This document shows, piece by piece, positions 1 to 8,716 of a stretch of DNA of 32,500 nucleotides (positions are counted from its first letter, which is position 1; each line of letters starts with the position of its first letter). Made by a program: the position numbers and the translations under genes. The notes beneath the pieces were generated by a model that saw only the letters and a program-made list of their open reading frames with translations, was not told the origin of the DNA and searched no databases. Source of the DNA: Bradyrhizobium sp. (GTDB taxonomy: Bacteria; Pseudomonadota; Alphaproteobacteria; Rhizobiales; Xanthobacteraceae); contig NZ_JAUSLT010000166.1 of assembly GCF_030646015.1 (NCBI RefSeq), positions 1 through 32,500 on the forward strand, read 5' to 3'.

Positions 1-279
1 CACGGAACGAGGCCCGGTCATCGAGGGCCTCTTCAAGCGCCGGATCGGATAATCCATACCATTGCTGTAGCAGCAACGCCTTGAACATCACCAGGCGCGG
101 ATAGGGCGGCGGGCCTCGCTCCGGTTCCGGAAGGTCGCCCACACGCGTTCCACAGCCGTCCAATCGACCAACTCGCGAATCCGCCTAAGCACCGGATTCC
201 CTGTCCCTCGCCGCGACGCTAGCGCATCCGCGAAACTCGGTTGCCCAACCTGCCGATATGCCATCCCAGCCCTCTCCAC
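1..279 (-). pseudogene. IS5-family transposase remnant, frameshifted and partial
   Basis: Read on the minus strand, the first 63 codons from 279 give an N-terminal transposase segment (QPSFADALASRRG, then ELVDWTAVERV) that stops at about 88. The next stretch of the same family continues in another frame towards the left edge (PPYPRLVMFKALLLQQWYG, then LSDPALEEALDDRASF). This layout is typical of the N-terminal third of IS5-group DDE transposases. The two frames join around 120-130, so the gene carries a frameshift; no slippery run is visible there, so decay is likelier than programmed frameshifting. The catalytic DDE part would lie outside the window. No clear terminal inverted repeat is seen between 280 and 361. 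Confidence 0.8.
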
Positions 280-322
280 AGCTAGGTCGCCTAGTGAATC
301 GCAGATTCGCCTTTATGCAAAG

Positions 323-340
323 CTCTCGCAAGCGGGAGAG
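323..340. repeat. Short hairpin, half copy of a CTCTCCC-type palindrome
   Basis: The arms CTCTCGC and the G-rich partner ending GGGAGAG enclose AAG. It resembles the outer arms of the larger palindromic elements at 17602-17744 and 24166-24293. It lies downstream of the hydantoinase A stop codon, so it could also act as a weak transcription end signal, although no T-run follows. Confidence 0.45.
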
Positions 341-361
341 GGAGAAGAGGAATCGCTGCGA

Positions 362-2404
362 TCACCTCAGCGCAATGTCCAGCCAGCCGAGCGCGTTGAC
401 GGACACCCGGTCGTCTTCATCGATCACCACCGTGGTGGTCTCGGCCTCGATGATCGCGGGGCCGGCCAGCGCGTGACCTGGCCTGAGATCGTCGAGCGCA
501 TAGACCGGCACGTCGCGCCAGGCGCCGAACCAGGCCTGCCGCGTTCCGCGCGGCGCGCAGACTCCCGCCGACGGCGTTGGCCTCACGTCCTGCCCGCGCT
601 GCGAGACTTCGCCGATCGCGGCGACCCGAGCATTGACGAACACCACTTCCTGGTCGCGCGCGGCGTAGGTGTAGAGTTCCTCGTGGCGGCGGTGGAAGCG
701 GTCTTCGATCTGGTCGACCAGGTCGGCGGCGTTCCAGTCGAGGCCGTCGAGCGCGACGTCAATTTCAAAGATCTGCTCGCCGTAGCGCATCTCCGCCGAG
801 CGTTCCGTCGTCATCGGACCGCCGAACCAGGCGCGCAGCCGGCCGGTCGCCTGTTGCTCCAGCTCAGCAAACAGGTTTCGCGCTTCGCCGGCGGATATGC
901 GGGCGGCGGCGCCGTAATGGGTGCGGCTGACTTCGTAGCGCAAATCGCTGGTCAGCATGCCCCAGGCCGACAGCACCGAGGCCGCGATCGGCACAATGAT
1001 GCGCTTGATGTCGAGTTCGCGCGCGACCTCGGCGGCATGCAGGCCCGCAGCGCCGCCGAAACTCAGCAGCGCGAATTTCCGGGGATCGACGCCGCGGCGC
1101 AGGGTCATCAGCCGGATGCCGTCGGCCATCTTCAGGTTGATCATCCGGGCTATGCCGGCGGCAGCTTCGAGCCGCGAGAGACCGAGCGACGCCGCCACCC
1201 GGTCGACCGCGGCTTCGGCTGCCGCAGCGTTCAGCGGCCGCGCGCCGCCCATGAAGGCGCTGGCGTCGAGATAGCCGAGCACGACGTTGGCGTCGGTGAC
1301 GGTGGCGGCCGTGCCGCCATTGCCGTAGCAGGCCGGCCCCGGCACCGAGCCCGCGCTTTCGGGACCGACCCGCAGCGTGCCGCCGGCATCCACCGACGCG
1401 ATCGAGCCGCCGCCGGCCGCGATGCTAGCGATGTCGAGGCTGCGTAGCGCGATGCGCTGGCCGGCGAGCGATCCATCGGCGGACAGCGAGGCGCGGCCCT
1501 CCGAGATCAGCGAGATGTCGGTCGAGGTACCGCCCATGTCGAACGGCACGAGGTCGGGAATGCCGGTCAGATCGGCGCAGCGCCGGGCGCCGGAAATGCC
1601 GCCGGCTGGCCCTGACAGCACCGTGCCCGCGGCCAACCTTGAAGCTTCCTCCACCGGTGCCATACCGCCATGGGAGAGGATGATGAAGAGCGAACCCGTG
1701 AAGCCGGCCTCATGAAGGCGCTGTTCCAGATTGGCCAGATAGTGCCGCACCTGCGGCCGGACGTAGGCGTTCACGATCGTGGTCGAGACGCGCTCGAATT
1801 CCTTGATCTGCGGCAGCACATCGCTCGACCGGGAAATGCTGATGTCCGGCAGTTCGCGCGCCAGCCGTTCGACGGCGGCGAGTTCGTGCACGGGATTGAG
1901 ATAGGAATGCAGGAAGCAGACCGCGACCGAAGTGGCGCCGGAGCGGCGGATCGCGGCGATGGCGTCATCGAGCGAGCGAGCGTCCAGCGGGATCGCGACC
2001 TCGCCATTGGCCTTGAGCCGCTCCTTCACGCCAAAACGCCGCTCGCGCGGCACCAGCGGTTGCGGCGGCGGCGAACGCAAATCGTAGCGGTTGTCCTTCA
2101 ACCCCTCGCGCATCTCGATGACGTCGCGATGGCCCTCGGTGGTGAGCAGCGCGACCTTTGCGCCCTTGCGTTCGAGCAGCGCGTTGGTCGCGACGGTCGT
2201 GCCGTGCACGATGCGGTCGGTAACCCCGAGCATTTCTTCGCGCGACAGCTTCAGCCGTCGCGCCAGTTCCTCCAGCCCCGCCATCACGCCGACCGACTGG
2301 TCCGCCGGCGTCGATGGCGATTTCGCGAAAATGGTCTTGCCTGTTACGTCGATGGCGACGAGATCCGTATAGGTGCCGCCGACGTCAATTCCGATGGTGT
2401 ACAT
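362..2404 (-). CDS. hyuA: Hydantoinase/5-oxoprolinase A subunit (HyuA-like)
   Basis: The 680-residue product belongs to the Hydantoinase_A/oxoprolinase family, which with a B subunit hydrolyses cyclic amides such as N-methylhydantoin or 5-oxoproline using ATP. An actin-like ATPase core is visible: IDVGGTYTD at residues 5-13, HGTTVATNALLER near 68-80, then EFERVSTTIVNAYVRP, LSGPAGG, FDMGGTSTD and GPESAGSVPGPACYG. I chose ATG at 2404 because the family starts at MYTIGID; an extension upstream to 2536 would lie inside the B-subunit gene. Only 2 bp separate it from the upstream B gene, indicating translational coupling. The substrate cannot be read from sequence; acetone carboxylase beta-type relatives are a less likely alternative because no third subunit is present. 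Confidence 0.9.
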   Translation of the reverse strand: MYTIGIDVGGTYTDLVAIDVTGKTIFAKSPSTPADQSVGVMAGLEELARRLKLSREEMLGVTDRIVHGTTVATNALLERKGAKVALLTTEGHRDVIEMREGLKDNRYDLRSPPPQPLVPRERRFGVKERLKANGEVAIPLDARSLDDAIAAIRRSGATSVAVCFLHSYLNPVHELAAVERLARELPDISISRSSDVLPQIKEFERVSTTIVNAYVRPQVRHYLANLEQRLHEAGFTGSLFIILSHGGMAPVEEASRLAAGTVLSGPAGGISGARRCADLTGIPDLVPFDMGGTSTDISLISEGRASLSADGSLAGQRIALRSLDIASIAAGGGSIASVDAGGTLRVGPESAGSVPGPACYGNGGTAATVTDANVVLGYLDASAFMGGARPLNAAAAEAAVDRVAASLGLSRLEAAAGIARMINLKMADGIRLMTLRRGVDPRKFALLSFGGAAGLHAAEVARELDIKRIIVPIAASVLSAWGMLTSDLRYEVSRTHYGAAARISAGEARNLFAELEQQATGRLRAWFGGPMTTERSAEMRYGEQIFEIDVALDGLDWNAADLVDQIEDRFHRRHEELYTYAARDQEVVFVNARVAAIGEVSQRGQDVRPTPSAGVCAPRGTRQAWFGAWRDVPVYALDDLRPGHALAGPAIIEAETTTVVIDEDDRVSVNALGWLDIALR

Positions 2405-2406
2405 TT

Positions 2407-4077
2407 TCAGGAGCCCTGCCCCGTGGGCGCATCTTCGGTGACAAGTCCCTGCTCGCGGTCCCGCGCGCGCGCCTCTGCCGAGCGTTCGGCCGGCGGCCCA
2501 TAGCCGCCACCGCCGGAGGAGCGGATTTCGAGGCAATCGCCGGGACGCAGCTCGATGCCGACTTCCTTGGTGCGCAGCGCGCGCGGCGGACGTCCCTCCG
2601 AGATCAGCCGGTAGTCATGCGGCACGCCGTCCTTGCCGCCGAGCATTCCGCAGGGACCATAGCGCACGCCGTCGCCCGCGGTATTGCCGCGCGCGGGCTT
2701 TGCGGTTTCCAGCACGAGATCGAGCGCGACGCCGAGGCCGCCGCGGAATTTGCCGTCGCCGCCGGAGTTTTCGCGGAATTCATGCCGGCGAAAGTGCAGG
2801 GGAAAACGCACCTCTGCGACTTCGAGGCTGCCGAACTTGAGGCCGCCGACGCTGTGCCATTCGCCGATCGAGGAATAGCCGTCACCGCCGGACGAGGCGC
2901 CGCCGCCCGGGCGCGCCTGAAACAGGTGCCAGATGAAATTCTTGCCGGTGCGCGGATCCTCTCCCTGGATCGCGATCCGGAACCGGCGGCTCCAGCCCGC
3001 CATGGCGCGTTCCGGACAGGACGCCGACAACGCCTTGACGATCGCTTCGACGATTTCATTGGAGGGATGGCTGGTGCACAACGTCACCGGACGGCCGGGA
3101 TCGGCCCAGACGATCGTCCCCTGCTTTGCGATCACCTTCAGCGGCCGCAGCGCGCCGGTGTTCTTGGGGATTTCGGCGTCGATCAGATAGGCAAACGCCA
3201 TCGCCACCGCCGCCTGCATGTTGGCATGCGAGGAATTGACGAAGCTGCTCGACTGCGGATCGGATTCCGACAGATCGACCTCGATGTCGCTGCCCTGTTT
3301 TGTCACTTTCGCCGCGATCCGGATATCGCTGCGGCCATGGCCGTCATCGTCGAGGAAGGCTTCGCCGAAGAACACGCCGTCCTTCCAGGTCGAGACTACC
3401 GCGCGGGTCTGCTGCTCGGTCGCATCGAGGATCGCTTCGATCGCGGCTTCAACGACTGGCGCGCCGAACTCGCTGAACAGTTTTGAAACCCGCCGCTCGC
3501 CGAGATGGGCCGCCCCCAGCATCGCGGCGAGGTCGCCGCGAAACTCGCGCGGGTTTCGCACGTTCAACGCCAGCAGATCGAGCAGGTCCTCGCGCGGCCG
3601 GCCGGCCTCCGAGAGCCTGATCGGCGGCACCCGCAACCCCTCCTGCCAGATCTCGGTGGCGGCGGGATTATAGGCGCCATGGGTGGCGCCGCCGATATCG
3701 CTGAAATGGGCGCGGACGATGGTCCAGAGCAGGCGCCTGTCGCCGGAGAATACCGGCACGAAGACGGTGAGATCGGGCAGATGGCTGCCGCCGTGATAGG
3801 GATCGTTGAGCAGAAACACGTCGCCGGGCGCGACATCCTTGAAGCGGTCCTCGACCACCAGCGTCGCCCAGGGCAGCGCGCCGACATGGACCGGGAGATG
3901 ATCGGCCTGCGCGATCAGGCGGCTGCTTGTGTCGCAAATCGCCAGCGAAAAATCCCGGCTGGAATTCAGGATTTGCGAATAGGTGGTGCGAAGCATGGCT
4001 TCGCCCATTTCCTTCACGATCGAGCTCAGGCGGTGCTGAACCACGGATCGCGTGATGGGATCGATTTTTGTGGACAT
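2407..4077 (-). CDS. hyuB: Hydantoinase/5-oxoprolinase B subunit (HyuB-like)
   Basis: A 556-residue Hydantoinase_B-family protein, the partner of the A subunit downstream. Family motifs are clear: SSRDFSLAICD near residue 45, HVGALPWA, GDVFLLNDPYHGGSHLPD (the metal/substrate region), HFSDIGG, GDGVRYGPCGMLGGKDG and the C-terminal glycine-rich SSGGGGYGPP. The start is taken as ATG at 4077 (MSTKIDP); an in-frame TTG at 4092 would add five residues. Neither has a strong ribosome binding site. It sits 42 bp after the class III aminotransferase gene and 2 bp before hyuA, so the three genes probably form one operon. Confidence 0.9.
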   Translation of the reverse strand: MSTKIDPITRSVVQHRLSSIVKEMGEAMLRTTYSQILNSSRDFSLAICDTSSRLIAQADHLPVHVGALPWATLVVEDRFKDVAPGDVFLLNDPYHGGSHLPDLTVFVPVFSGDRRLLWTIVRAHFSDIGGATHGAYNPAATEIWQEGLRVPPIRLSEAGRPREDLLDLLALNVRNPREFRGDLAAMLGAAHLGERRVSKLFSEFGAPVVEAAIEAILDATEQQTRAVVSTWKDGVFFGEAFLDDDGHGRSDIRIAAKVTKQGSDIEVDLSESDPQSSSFVNSSHANMQAAVAMAFAYLIDAEIPKNTGALRPLKVIAKQGTIVWADPGRPVTLCTSHPSNEIVEAIVKALSASCPERAMAGWSRRFRIAIQGEDPRTGKNFIWHLFQARPGGGASSGGDGYSSIGEWHSVGGLKFGSLEVAEVRFPLHFRRHEFRENSGGDGKFRGGLGVALDLVLETAKPARGNTAGDGVRYGPCGMLGGKDGVPHDYRLISEGRPPRALRTKEVGIELRPGDCLEIRSSGGGGYGPPAERSAEARARDREQGLVTEDAPTGQGS

Positions 4078-4119
4078 GACGCTTGTTGGCAAAAAGTGAC
4101 GGGATGATCAAGGGACCGG

Positions 4120-5451
4120 TCAGGCCGACGCCGCAACCTCGGCGATCGCTTCGGAGGCCGCGGTGACGATGGCGTCGATATCCCGATCCGTCATCGGCGT
4201 CGACAAGGCCATCAATCCATAGCCCGCCGCCAGCACGCCTCGATTGAGCAATCCGCGATTGAACACCGCCGATCGCTGCGCTTCCTGTTCCGTCGGATAG
4301 GCCGACCGGTAGTCGCGGACCGGACGGTCGGCGAAATGAATTTTCAGCAGCGATCCGAGCCCGACGGTGCGGCCGGGCACGCCGTGGCGGCGGAAGGCAT
4401 CATCGATGCCGCCGCGCACCGCCTCGCCGATGGCGTCGAGCCGCGCGAAGGCGGCGTCATCGAGCAACTCCATCGCCGCGATCCCGGCGCGCATCGTCAC
4501 CGGATTGGCCGAAAACGTCCCGCCATGCGGCAGATCAGGCTTGCCGGAGCTGGGATCGAACACCGCCATGAACTCCCGCTTGCCGCCGACCGCGCCGACC
4601 GGAAAGCCGCCGCCCATGATCTTGCCGAGCGTGGTCAGATCGGGATCGATATTCCAAAGGCCCTGCGCGCCGCGATAGCCGAGCCGGAAGGTGATGACCT
4701 CGTCGAAGATCAAGAGCGCGCCGACTTCCCGGGTGACAGCGCGCAGCGCCTCAAGATAGGCCTTGTCCGCAGGCGCCAGACCGGCGCGGTTCGGCATCGG
4801 GTCGACCAGCACGCAGGCGAGTTCGGCGCCATGCTCGCGGATCAGGCTGACCGCCGCCTCGACGTCGTTGAAAGGAATGGTGATGACGTCGGCCAGCACA
4901 TTGTCCGGCGTGCCCCTGGCATAGGCCACCGAGACCGGGGCATTGCGGCCCCAGGCTTCCGGCACAGGATCGAGGCTGACTTCGGCATAGTCATAGGAGC
5001 CGTGATAGGCGCCCTCGCACTTGGCTATTTTCGGCCGCCCGGTGAAGGCCCGCGACGCCTTCAGCGCCATCATGACGGCCTCGGTGCCGGAGTTGGTGAA
5101 GCGCACCTGCTCCACCGACGGCAGGCGCGCCACCAGCAATTCCGCGAGATCGATCTCGGACTCGGTCGGCAGCCCGAACGCCGACCCCAGCGCCAGCTGT
5201 TTGGTGGCCGCCGCCACCAGCGCCGGATGGGCGTGGCCATGGATCAGCGCGGTGAAATTGTTGATGCAGTCGATATATTGGTTGCCGTCGACATCGAACA
5301 CAAGGCAGCCCTCGCCGCGCGCGGCATAGATCGGGTACGGCTTCATGAACACGGTGGTGCGGGTGTTGCCGCCGGGCAGGCTGGAAAGGGCGCGGCTGTA
5401 GAGGCGTTGGGAGCGGGAGTTCGGATCGGGAAACATCTTGGGTTTGTCCAC
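4120..5451 (-). CDS. Class III PLP aminotransferase, glutamate-1-semialdehyde aminomutase-like
   Basis: A 443-residue fold-type I PLP enzyme of the HemL-like group. Visible signatures are SGTEA (121-125, phosphate binding), AYHGSYD near 148, FDEVITFR with Asp250 (pyridine nitrogen contact) and LGKIMGGGFPVGA with the Schiff-base Lys277. Housekeeping HemL has similar motifs, but the setting in front of hyuBA and opposite a TRAP transporter argues for a catabolic amino-group transfer or 1,2-amino shift on the product of ring opening. The first codon is GTG at 5449-5451; ATG at residue 6 (5436) is an alternative, and neither has an obvious Shine-Dalgarno. It is the first gene of the presumed minus-strand operon. 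Confidence 0.85.
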   Translation of the reverse strand: MDKPKMFPDPNSRSQRLYSRALSSLPGGNTRTTVFMKPYPIYAARGEGCLVFDVDGNQYIDCINNFTALIHGHAHPALVAAATKQLALGSAFGLPTESEIDLAELLVARLPSVEQVRFTNSGTEAVMMALKASRAFTGRPKIAKCEGAYHGSYDYAEVSLDPVPEAWGRNAPVSVAYARGTPDNVLADVITIPFNDVEAAVSLIREHGAELACVLVDPMPNRAGLAPADKAYLEALRAVTREVGALLIFDEVITFRLGYRGAQGLWNIDPDLTTLGKIMGGGFPVGAVGGKREFMAVFDPSSGKPDLPHGGTFSANPVTMRAGIAAMELLDDAAFARLDAIGEAVRGGIDDAFRRHGVPGRTVGLGSLLKIHFADRPVRDYRSAYPTEQEAQRSAVFNRGLLNRGVLAAGYGLMALSTPMTDRDIDAIVTAASEAIAEVAASA

Positions 5452-5695
5452 GGCGGTTTTGCTGATCGGGCTTATGCACTAACACTGCGGAGGGCGAACC
5501 TGCCATCTTATTGAGCAGACGCGGTACACAGGGAATGCATATGGATAATTAAAACGGCGAAGGCTGCGTGCGATCGATCCTCGTTTGACGACCGCCCGTG
5601 GAATCCCTACCGTTCCGGCAAGCCGCATCCGCGGCCCTGTGAAATGCAAACGATCCCGGTACCCATGGCTCGGCCGAGCGCGACAGAAAACATTC
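5452..5695. promoter_or_regulatory. Divergent intergenic region between aminotransferase-hyuBA and TRAP operons
   Basis: This 244-bp region separates two operons transcribed outwards and should hold both promoters. It is locally AT-richer around 5505-5560 (for example ATGCATATGGATAATTAAAA). I could not assign specific -35/-10 boxes or an operator with confidence. The back-to-back arrangement suggests shared control of uptake and hydrolysis. Confidence 0.4.
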
Positions 5696-6331
5696 ATGAG
5701 CATCCCTGATCCGCTGCTGCCCGATGAGCCCCTGCCCCAACGCATTTCCCGGATTTTCGCCTGGCTCGCCGGCGCCTGTATCCTGTTCGGCTGCGGCGCG
5801 CTGATTTCAGCCGATGTGGTCACCCGCTTCGTCTTCAAGCGCGGCATGATCGAAAGCTTCGAGATATCGGGCTACATGCTGGCGGCCTGCATCGGTCTCG
5901 GGCTCGCCTTCACCGTCACCTCGAAGTCCAATATCCGGGTCGATATCCTGCTTGATGCCTTTCCCTATCGCCTGCGTGCGGCCGGCGACCTGCTGGCGGC
6001 CTGTGCCCTCGCCGTCATCGCCGTGGCGCTGGTGTGGTTCTGCTGGAAAACCCTGGCGCAGTCGTGGACCATGAATGCAAGGTCGACCTCCGTCATGCAG
6101 ACCCCGATGGTGCTGCCGCAGGCCGTCTGGTGGATCGGCCTGCTCTGGTTCGCTTTCATGGCCGTGCTGCTCCCTTTGCAGGCGATCTTGCGGCTTCTGG
6201 CCGCGGACCAGCGCGGCTTCGACAAATTGATCGGCAGTCTGCGCGTGACCGAAGAGATCGAGCAAGCCGGTATCGATCTGGCCAAGGTCGCGCCGAAGAC
6301 CCAGCCGAATCCTGGGGCGACGCAGTCATGA
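5696..6331 (+). CDS. dctQ: TRAP transporter small membrane subunit (DctQ)
   Basis: A 211-residue DctQ-family protein, the four-helix small permease of a tripartite ATP-independent periplasmic transporter. Hydrophobic segments are visible around residues 18-40 (IFAWLAGACILFGCGALIS), 56-72, 94-115 and 135-160, and the charged tail lies in the cytoplasm. The family-typical region VTRFVFKRGMIESFEISGYML follows the first helix. ATG at 5696 is chosen because DctQ proteins begin shortly before helix 1; the longer frame from 5585 adds a basic, non-hydrophobic stretch. Its stop overlaps the start of dctM (ATGA at 6328-6331), so the two are coupled. Confidence 0.9.
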   Translation: MSIPDPLLPDEPLPQRISRIFAWLAGACILFGCGALISADVVTRFVFKRGMIESFEISGYMLAACIGLGLAFTVTSKSNIRVDILLDAFPYRLRAAGDLLAACALAVIAVALVWFCWKTLAQSWTMNARSTSVMQTPMVLPQAVWWIGLLWFAFMAVLLPLQAILRLLAADQRGFDKLIGSLRVTEEIEQAGIDLAKVAPKTQPNPGATQS

Positions 6332-7626
6332 TCGGAACCGCGTTCAGCCTGCTGATTGGCCTGATGGCGCTCAGCCTGCCGGTGGCCGCGGCGCTCGGAA
6401 TCATGGGCTATGTTCTCTCGCAGAAATTCGCGTTCTTTCCGCTGACCGGCGCGGTCGGCGAACTGGCGTGGAATACGTCGAACGACTTCATCCTGATCGC
6501 AGCCCCCATGTTCATCATGATGGGCGAGCTCATGCACCGCTCCGGCATGAGCGAGCGGCTGTTCACCGCGCTCGCGCCATGGTTTGCGAAAGTTCCGGGA
6601 CGCCTGATCCACACCAACGTCGCCGCCAGCGCCATCTTCGCCGCCACCTCGGGTTCATCGGTGGCGACCGCGGCGACCATCGGCACCGTCGCGATCCCCA
6701 ACATGGCGAAGGGCGGCTACAATCCGCCGCTCTTCCTCGGCTCGATCGCCGCCGGCGGCACGCTCGGGATCCTGATCCCGCCATCCATCAACATGATCAT
6801 CTATGCGGTCTTGACCGACACTTCGGTAGCCCAGCTTTACGCCGCGGGGTTCATTCCGGGATTCATGCTGGCCGGGCTGTTCTCGCTGATCGTGTTCGCC
6901 GTCGCGATCTGGCGGCCGGGGCTGGCGGGTCCCGCCGTCGAGACCGCCGGACTGTGGCCGCAACGGATCGCCGGGCTGAAACATCTGGTACCGCCGCTCG
7001 GCCTATTCCTCATCGTGGTCGGCTCCATCTACGTCGGCATCGCCACCCCGACCGAGGCGGCGGCGCTCGGATTGATGGCGACGCTGGGCCTGGTGGCGGC
7101 CAATGGCCAGCTGACTTTGCCGGTGCTGGTCCGCGCCTTCGAAGGCACCGTGCGAACCACCTGCATGATCATGCTGATCATCATCGCCGCCTTTTTCCTG
7201 AACTTCGTGATGGTCTCGATCGGCCTCGTCAAGGCGGTGACCGATTCAGTGCTGTCGCTTGGCTTGCCGCCGCTGGCGATGCTACTCGCGATCATCGCGT
7301 TCTACCTGATCCTCGGCTGCTTCATGGAGACGCTGTCGATGATGATCGCCACCACCCCCGTGGTCGTGCCTGTCATCACCGCCATGGGTTACAGTCCGAT
7401 CTGGTGGGGCATCATCTTCGTGATCCTGATGGAGGCGGCGCTCATCACCCCGCCGGTCGGCCTGAACCTCTATGTGGTCCAGTCGGTTCGCGGACCCGGG
7501 CCGTTCTGGGACCTGTGCATCGGCGCCCTTCCATTTGTCGGCGCAATGATCATGATGATCGGTATTCTGATTGCATTCCCCGAGATCGCGCTGTGGCTGC
7601 CGAGCCTGCTGCAACCGACGAAATAG
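6328..7626 (+). CDS. dctM: TRAP transporter large permease (DctM)
   Basis: A 432-residue, highly hydrophobic DctM-family permease with about 12 membrane segments; it carries out sodium- or proton-driven import of the solute delivered by DctP. The signature region is intact: AASAIFAATSGSSVATAA followed by GTVAIPNMAKGGYNP and GTLGILIPPSINMIIYA, and the second repeat has GCFMETLSMMIATTPVVVP and EAALITPPVGLNLYVV. The start is the ATG overlapping the dctQ stop; longer upstream frames are out-of-frame readings of dctQ. A 25-bp gap leads to dctP. Confidence 0.93.
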   Translation: MIGTAFSLLIGLMALSLPVAAALGIMGYVLSQKFAFFPLTGAVGELAWNTSNDFILIAAPMFIMMGELMHRSGMSERLFTALAPWFAKVPGRLIHTNVAASAIFAATSGSSVATAATIGTVAIPNMAKGGYNPPLFLGSIAAGGTLGILIPPSINMIIYAVLTDTSVAQLYAAGFIPGFMLAGLFSLIVFAVAIWRPGLAGPAVETAGLWPQRIAGLKHLVPPLGLFLIVVGSIYVGIATPTEAAALGLMATLGLVAANGQLTLPVLVRAFEGTVRTTCMIMLIIIAAFFLNFVMVSIGLVKAVTDSVLSLGLPPLAMLLAIIAFYLILGCFMETLSMMIATTPVVVPVITAMGYSPIWWGIIFVILMEAALITPPVGLNLYVVQSVRGPGPFWDLCIGALPFVGAMIMMIGILIAFPEIALWLPSLLQPTK

Positions 7627-7651
7627 CCCCTGCCCTCAAGGAGACCTGACA

Positions 7652-8716
7652 ATGTCGATGCGACCCGTTCTTGCTGCGCTTGCCGCCGCTTCCACCATCG
7701 GCCTCGCGCCGCTGCCTGTCGCTGCCCAGACCCAGGGACTGCCCGCAACCGCGTTCAACGTGGTCGGCAGCATCGGCAATCTGTCGATGTATCTCAATCG
7801 CGAAGTGCCGTTCTGGAACGAGACCGTTCCAAAGGAGTCGGGCGGCGCGATCAAGGTCCAGCTGAAATCCTTCACCGAGCTCGGATTGAAGGGACCGGAA
7901 ATCTTCCGGCTGGTTTCATCCGGCACCCTGCAATTCGCCACCACCGTCCTGAACTACAATTCCGGCGAAGTGCCGATGAATGAAGCGGCCGACCTGGTCG
8001 GCCTGGTCGGCTCGGTGGAGGAACTGCAGAAGGCAGCCGATGTGCTGCGGCCGAGCTATGCCAAGTTCCTCGAGGAAAAGCACGGCTTGAAACTGCTTGG
8101 CTTCGGTACGTATCAGGCCCAGGTAATCTACTGTCGCGATGCCTTCACCAACGTCGCCGACCTTAGGGGACGCAAGGTGCGCGCGTCCGGCGCCTCGCAG
8201 CAGGCATTCGTGTCCCACCTTGGCGGTTCGCCGATCACCATCGCATTCGCGGAGGTGCAACCGGCGCTCGCCAGCGGCGTGATCGATTGCGCCATCACCG
8301 GCGCGCTGTCCGGCTACCGCTCGAAGTGGCATGAATCGGCCAAATTCATCTCGCCGATGCCGATCAATTTCGGCCTCGCCGCCCACCTCGCCAATCTCGC
8401 ATGGTGGAAAACGCTGGATCCGAAGGTGCAGGCCTTCCTGGAGACCCATGTCCGGAAGCTCGAAGACTCGATTTTCGAACAGGCCAGGACCGAAACCCAG
8501 ACCGGCATCGACTGCAACACCGGCAGCGCGTCATGCAAGGAAGGCAAGCCGGCGGCCATGAAACTGGTCGCCGTGACGCCGGCTGACGAGGCGCTGCGCA
8601 AGGATGCGCTGGTGAAGGCGATCATGCCCGGCTTCGCGCAGCGCTGCGGCGCCGATTGCGTCGCCAACTGGAATGCGACGATCGGCAAGTCGCTCGGCCT
8701 CAAGATGGGGCAATGA
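7652..8716 (+). CDS. dctP: TRAP transporter periplasmic substrate-binding protein (DctP family)
   Basis: A 354-residue DctP-family solute receptor. The N-terminus is a Sec signal peptide (MSMRPVLAALAAASTIGLAP, likely cleavage after PVAA near residue 25). The core has the family region LRGRKVRASG, whose Arg usually contacts a substrate carboxylate, followed by PITIAFAEVQPALASGVID. Four Cys residues lie near DCNTGSASCKEG and QRCGADCVAN and could form periplasmic disulfides; this Cys-rich C-terminal part is not usual for the family. A strong AAGGAG lies at 7638-7643. The stop overlaps the HutD gene start (ATGA). The ligand is presumably a carboxylate, possibly the cyclic amide handled by the divergent hydantoinase. 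Confidence 0.9.
   Translation: MSMRPVLAALAAASTIGLAPLPVAAQTQGLPATAFNVVGSIGNLSMYLNREVPFWNETVPKESGGAIKVQLKSFTELGLKGPEIFRLVSSGTLQFATTVLNYNSGEVPMNEAADLVGLVGSVEELQKAADVLRPSYAKFLEEKHGLKLLGFGTYQAQVIYCRDAFTNVADLRGRKVRASGASQQAFVSHLGGSPITIAFAEVQPALASGVIDCAITGALSGYRSKWHESAKFISPMPINFGLAAHLANLAWWKTLDPKVQAFLETHVRKLEDSIFEQARTETQTGIDCNTGSASCKEGKPAAMKLVAVTPADEALRKDALVKAIMPGFAQRCGADCVANWNATIGKSLGLKMGQ

Noticed and set aside
473..1447. 324-residue plus-strand frame opposite hyuA
   Set aside because: It is antisense to a clear hyuA gene, and its sequence is Arg/Asp/His-rich without family motifs; high GC opens long antisense frames.
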